Program-made: the position numbers and the translations under genes
Source: CAZGSN01 sp964371655
Lineage (GTDB): Bacteria > Desulfobacterota > Binatia > HRBIN30
DNA: 64,000 nt
NCBI GenBank assembly: GCA_964371655.1
Contig: CAYJOD010000001.1
Span: 124,001-188,000 of the forward strand
Direction of reading: 5' to 3'
The notes under the pieces: generated by a model
What the model was told of the DNA's origin: nothing
Seen by the model: the letters and a program-made list of their open reading frames with translations, nothing else
Databases searched by the model: none
Part shown: one piece after another, positions 63,901 through 64,000 of the stretch
Position numbering within the stretch: position 1 is the stretch's first letter
How the letters are laid out: each line of letters begins with the position of its first letter

Positions 63901-64000
63901 TACTCGTACCTCGGCGAGTGGATCACCCGGCAGAAAGACGGCGTGAAGCGCGGCGAAGGCGGCGCGGAAGATCGCTTGGCCGCGGCGCTGGAGCTGCAGG
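60928..64000 (+). CDS. pglX: BREX adenine methyltransferase PglX (cut at window end)
   Basis: At least 1024 residues, open to the window edge. GTG 60928 is chosen; in-frame TTG 60913 overlaps the brxC stop. The S-adenosylmethionine motif LLDPCCGSGHFLVAG lies near 305, and motif IV reads FTNVPYLGRGKQ near 490, i.e. N-V-P-Y instead of the common N-P-P-Y. PglX methylates a non-palindromic host site, marking self DNA, and is needed for defence. No frameshift is seen. pglZ and brxL or other genes needed to type the system lie beyond 64000. Confidence 0.9.
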   Translation, partial: MATLASELRSKLERVVIDARDAAETGARAALQTLAVHEREAYPNLKEQPELLQLRNALRARARQLGDRQDSSGCLTIDHLVAECAYEHWHRMLFARFLAENGLLIEPQENVAISLAEAEELAKEEGVDVWVFASRCAQQMLPQIFRPDDPLLQVRFATEHMLGLEKLLASLPDEVFGASDALGWVYQFWQSKKKDEVNRSEVKIGADEIAAVTQLFTEPYMVAFLLHNTLGAWWAGRKLTADDAESAETEEALRKKLSLPGVSWEYLRFVRGADGKGGPWRPAAGTFDGWPKSAAELKLLDPCCGSGHFLVAGMHHLVPIRMAEEGLSAAAAIDAVLRDNLHGLEIDERCCQIAAFALAFAAWTYPGAGGYRPLPRLNIAHTGIAIGSTRDQWMRILEDRGDQGLRFFFGELYDLFRKAPALGSLINPQRFLGGGMLKKEGMESLLHHLQTAIADDPNAGPEKHELGIAAQGLARAANLLADRYMLVFTNVPYLGRGKQNDILKEHLETQYPLGKADLATAFVLRCLEFCAKDGAIALVTPQNWLFLTTYTNLRKTLLDLRQWNLVARLGAGAFETIGGHVVNVALLALSATTPGDQHAMSGIDVSDAKLPEEKAALLRGDQPADITVVRQAEQLKNPDARVTTRPAHDMALLAQYGAAYVGILNGDSPRFIRSHWEITESPDWRGLQSTVDKTIDYGGRERIIYWQNGDGDLRRLALELQERLHDADRRGNQAWGKSGVAVSQMGSLAATLYSGDLFDSNATVVVLNNDSNLPALWSFCSSPSFVQEVRRIDQKVNVTNATVAKVPFDLGYWQRLAAEKYPNGLPEPESDDPTQWLFHGWPRNSTAPLHVAVARLLGYRWPAELDDKMRLSTAARALVKRSEDLTRLVDADGIACIPSVRGEEPAAERLEALLAAAGVNAAKARELAGGTDLDDWLRNGFFEEHCRLFHDRPFVWHIWDGRKRDGFHALVNCHKLCEAKGKGRKLLESLTYSYLGEWITRQKDGVKRGEGGAEDRLAAALELQ

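Overview
The window is high-GC bacterial DNA with dense gene packing, four-base stop/start overlaps and many intergenic palindromes. No rRNA or other direct taxonomic marker is present. The multihaem/NHL proteins, Cys-rich CDDGNACT repeats and a dockerin-like tail suggest a deltaproteobacterial-type or Binatota-like lineage; this is inference only.

Region 1 (1-14.2 kb) is ordinary chromosomal backbone: an amidase, a degenerate sensor kinase, glutamyl-Q-tRNA(Asp) synthetase (gluQ), the nucleoside phosphorylase ppnP, a FAD amino-acid-type oxidoreductase, an NAD-type isocitrate dehydrogenase, a DUF1015 protein, and a leftward purine group purH-purD-purE-tsaC.

Region 2 (15.2-36.5 kb) is a long rightward cluster of exported redox proteins. 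It has a diheme-type membrane cytochrome b, seven multihaem c-type cytochromes (58 CXXCH plus 2 CXXXCH motifs, counted by eye), three NHL beta-propeller proteins, a 670-aa protein that looks like an outer-membrane beta-barrel, and a YVTN beta-propeller with a dockerin-like C-terminus. The set has every part expected of a trans-envelope electron conduit: quinol oxidase, periplasmic haem wires, porin and surface lipoproteins. It is the best candidate here for an undescribed system.

Region 3 (36.6-45 kb) holds signalling and household genes: a PAS/GAF/GAF histidine kinase, a response regulator, a PP2C phosphatase, a DUF2889 protein, a class-C beta-lactamase-like hydrolase and a DUF4350-like lipoprotein.

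Region 4 (45.2-64 kb) is a genomic island. It starts inside a tRNA-Leu(UAA) gene cut at the anticodon stem, followed at once by a tyrosine integrase. Next comes a complete tRNA-Leu(UAA) interrupted after anticodon position 34 by a 245-nt group I intron. A 93-bp piece spanning the intron 3' end and tRNA 3' half recurs 6508 bp downstream, bracketing an ABC importer, a short-chain dehydrogenase-like protein and a membrane protein. A second, AT-richer integrase follows the second copy. Then come a decayed helicase remnant and a BREX phage-defence operon (brxA-brxB-brxC-pglX), with pglX cut by the window end.

Intergenic spaces in regions 1-3 are filled with several families of palindromic, MITE-like repeats, often nested and present in both orientations.
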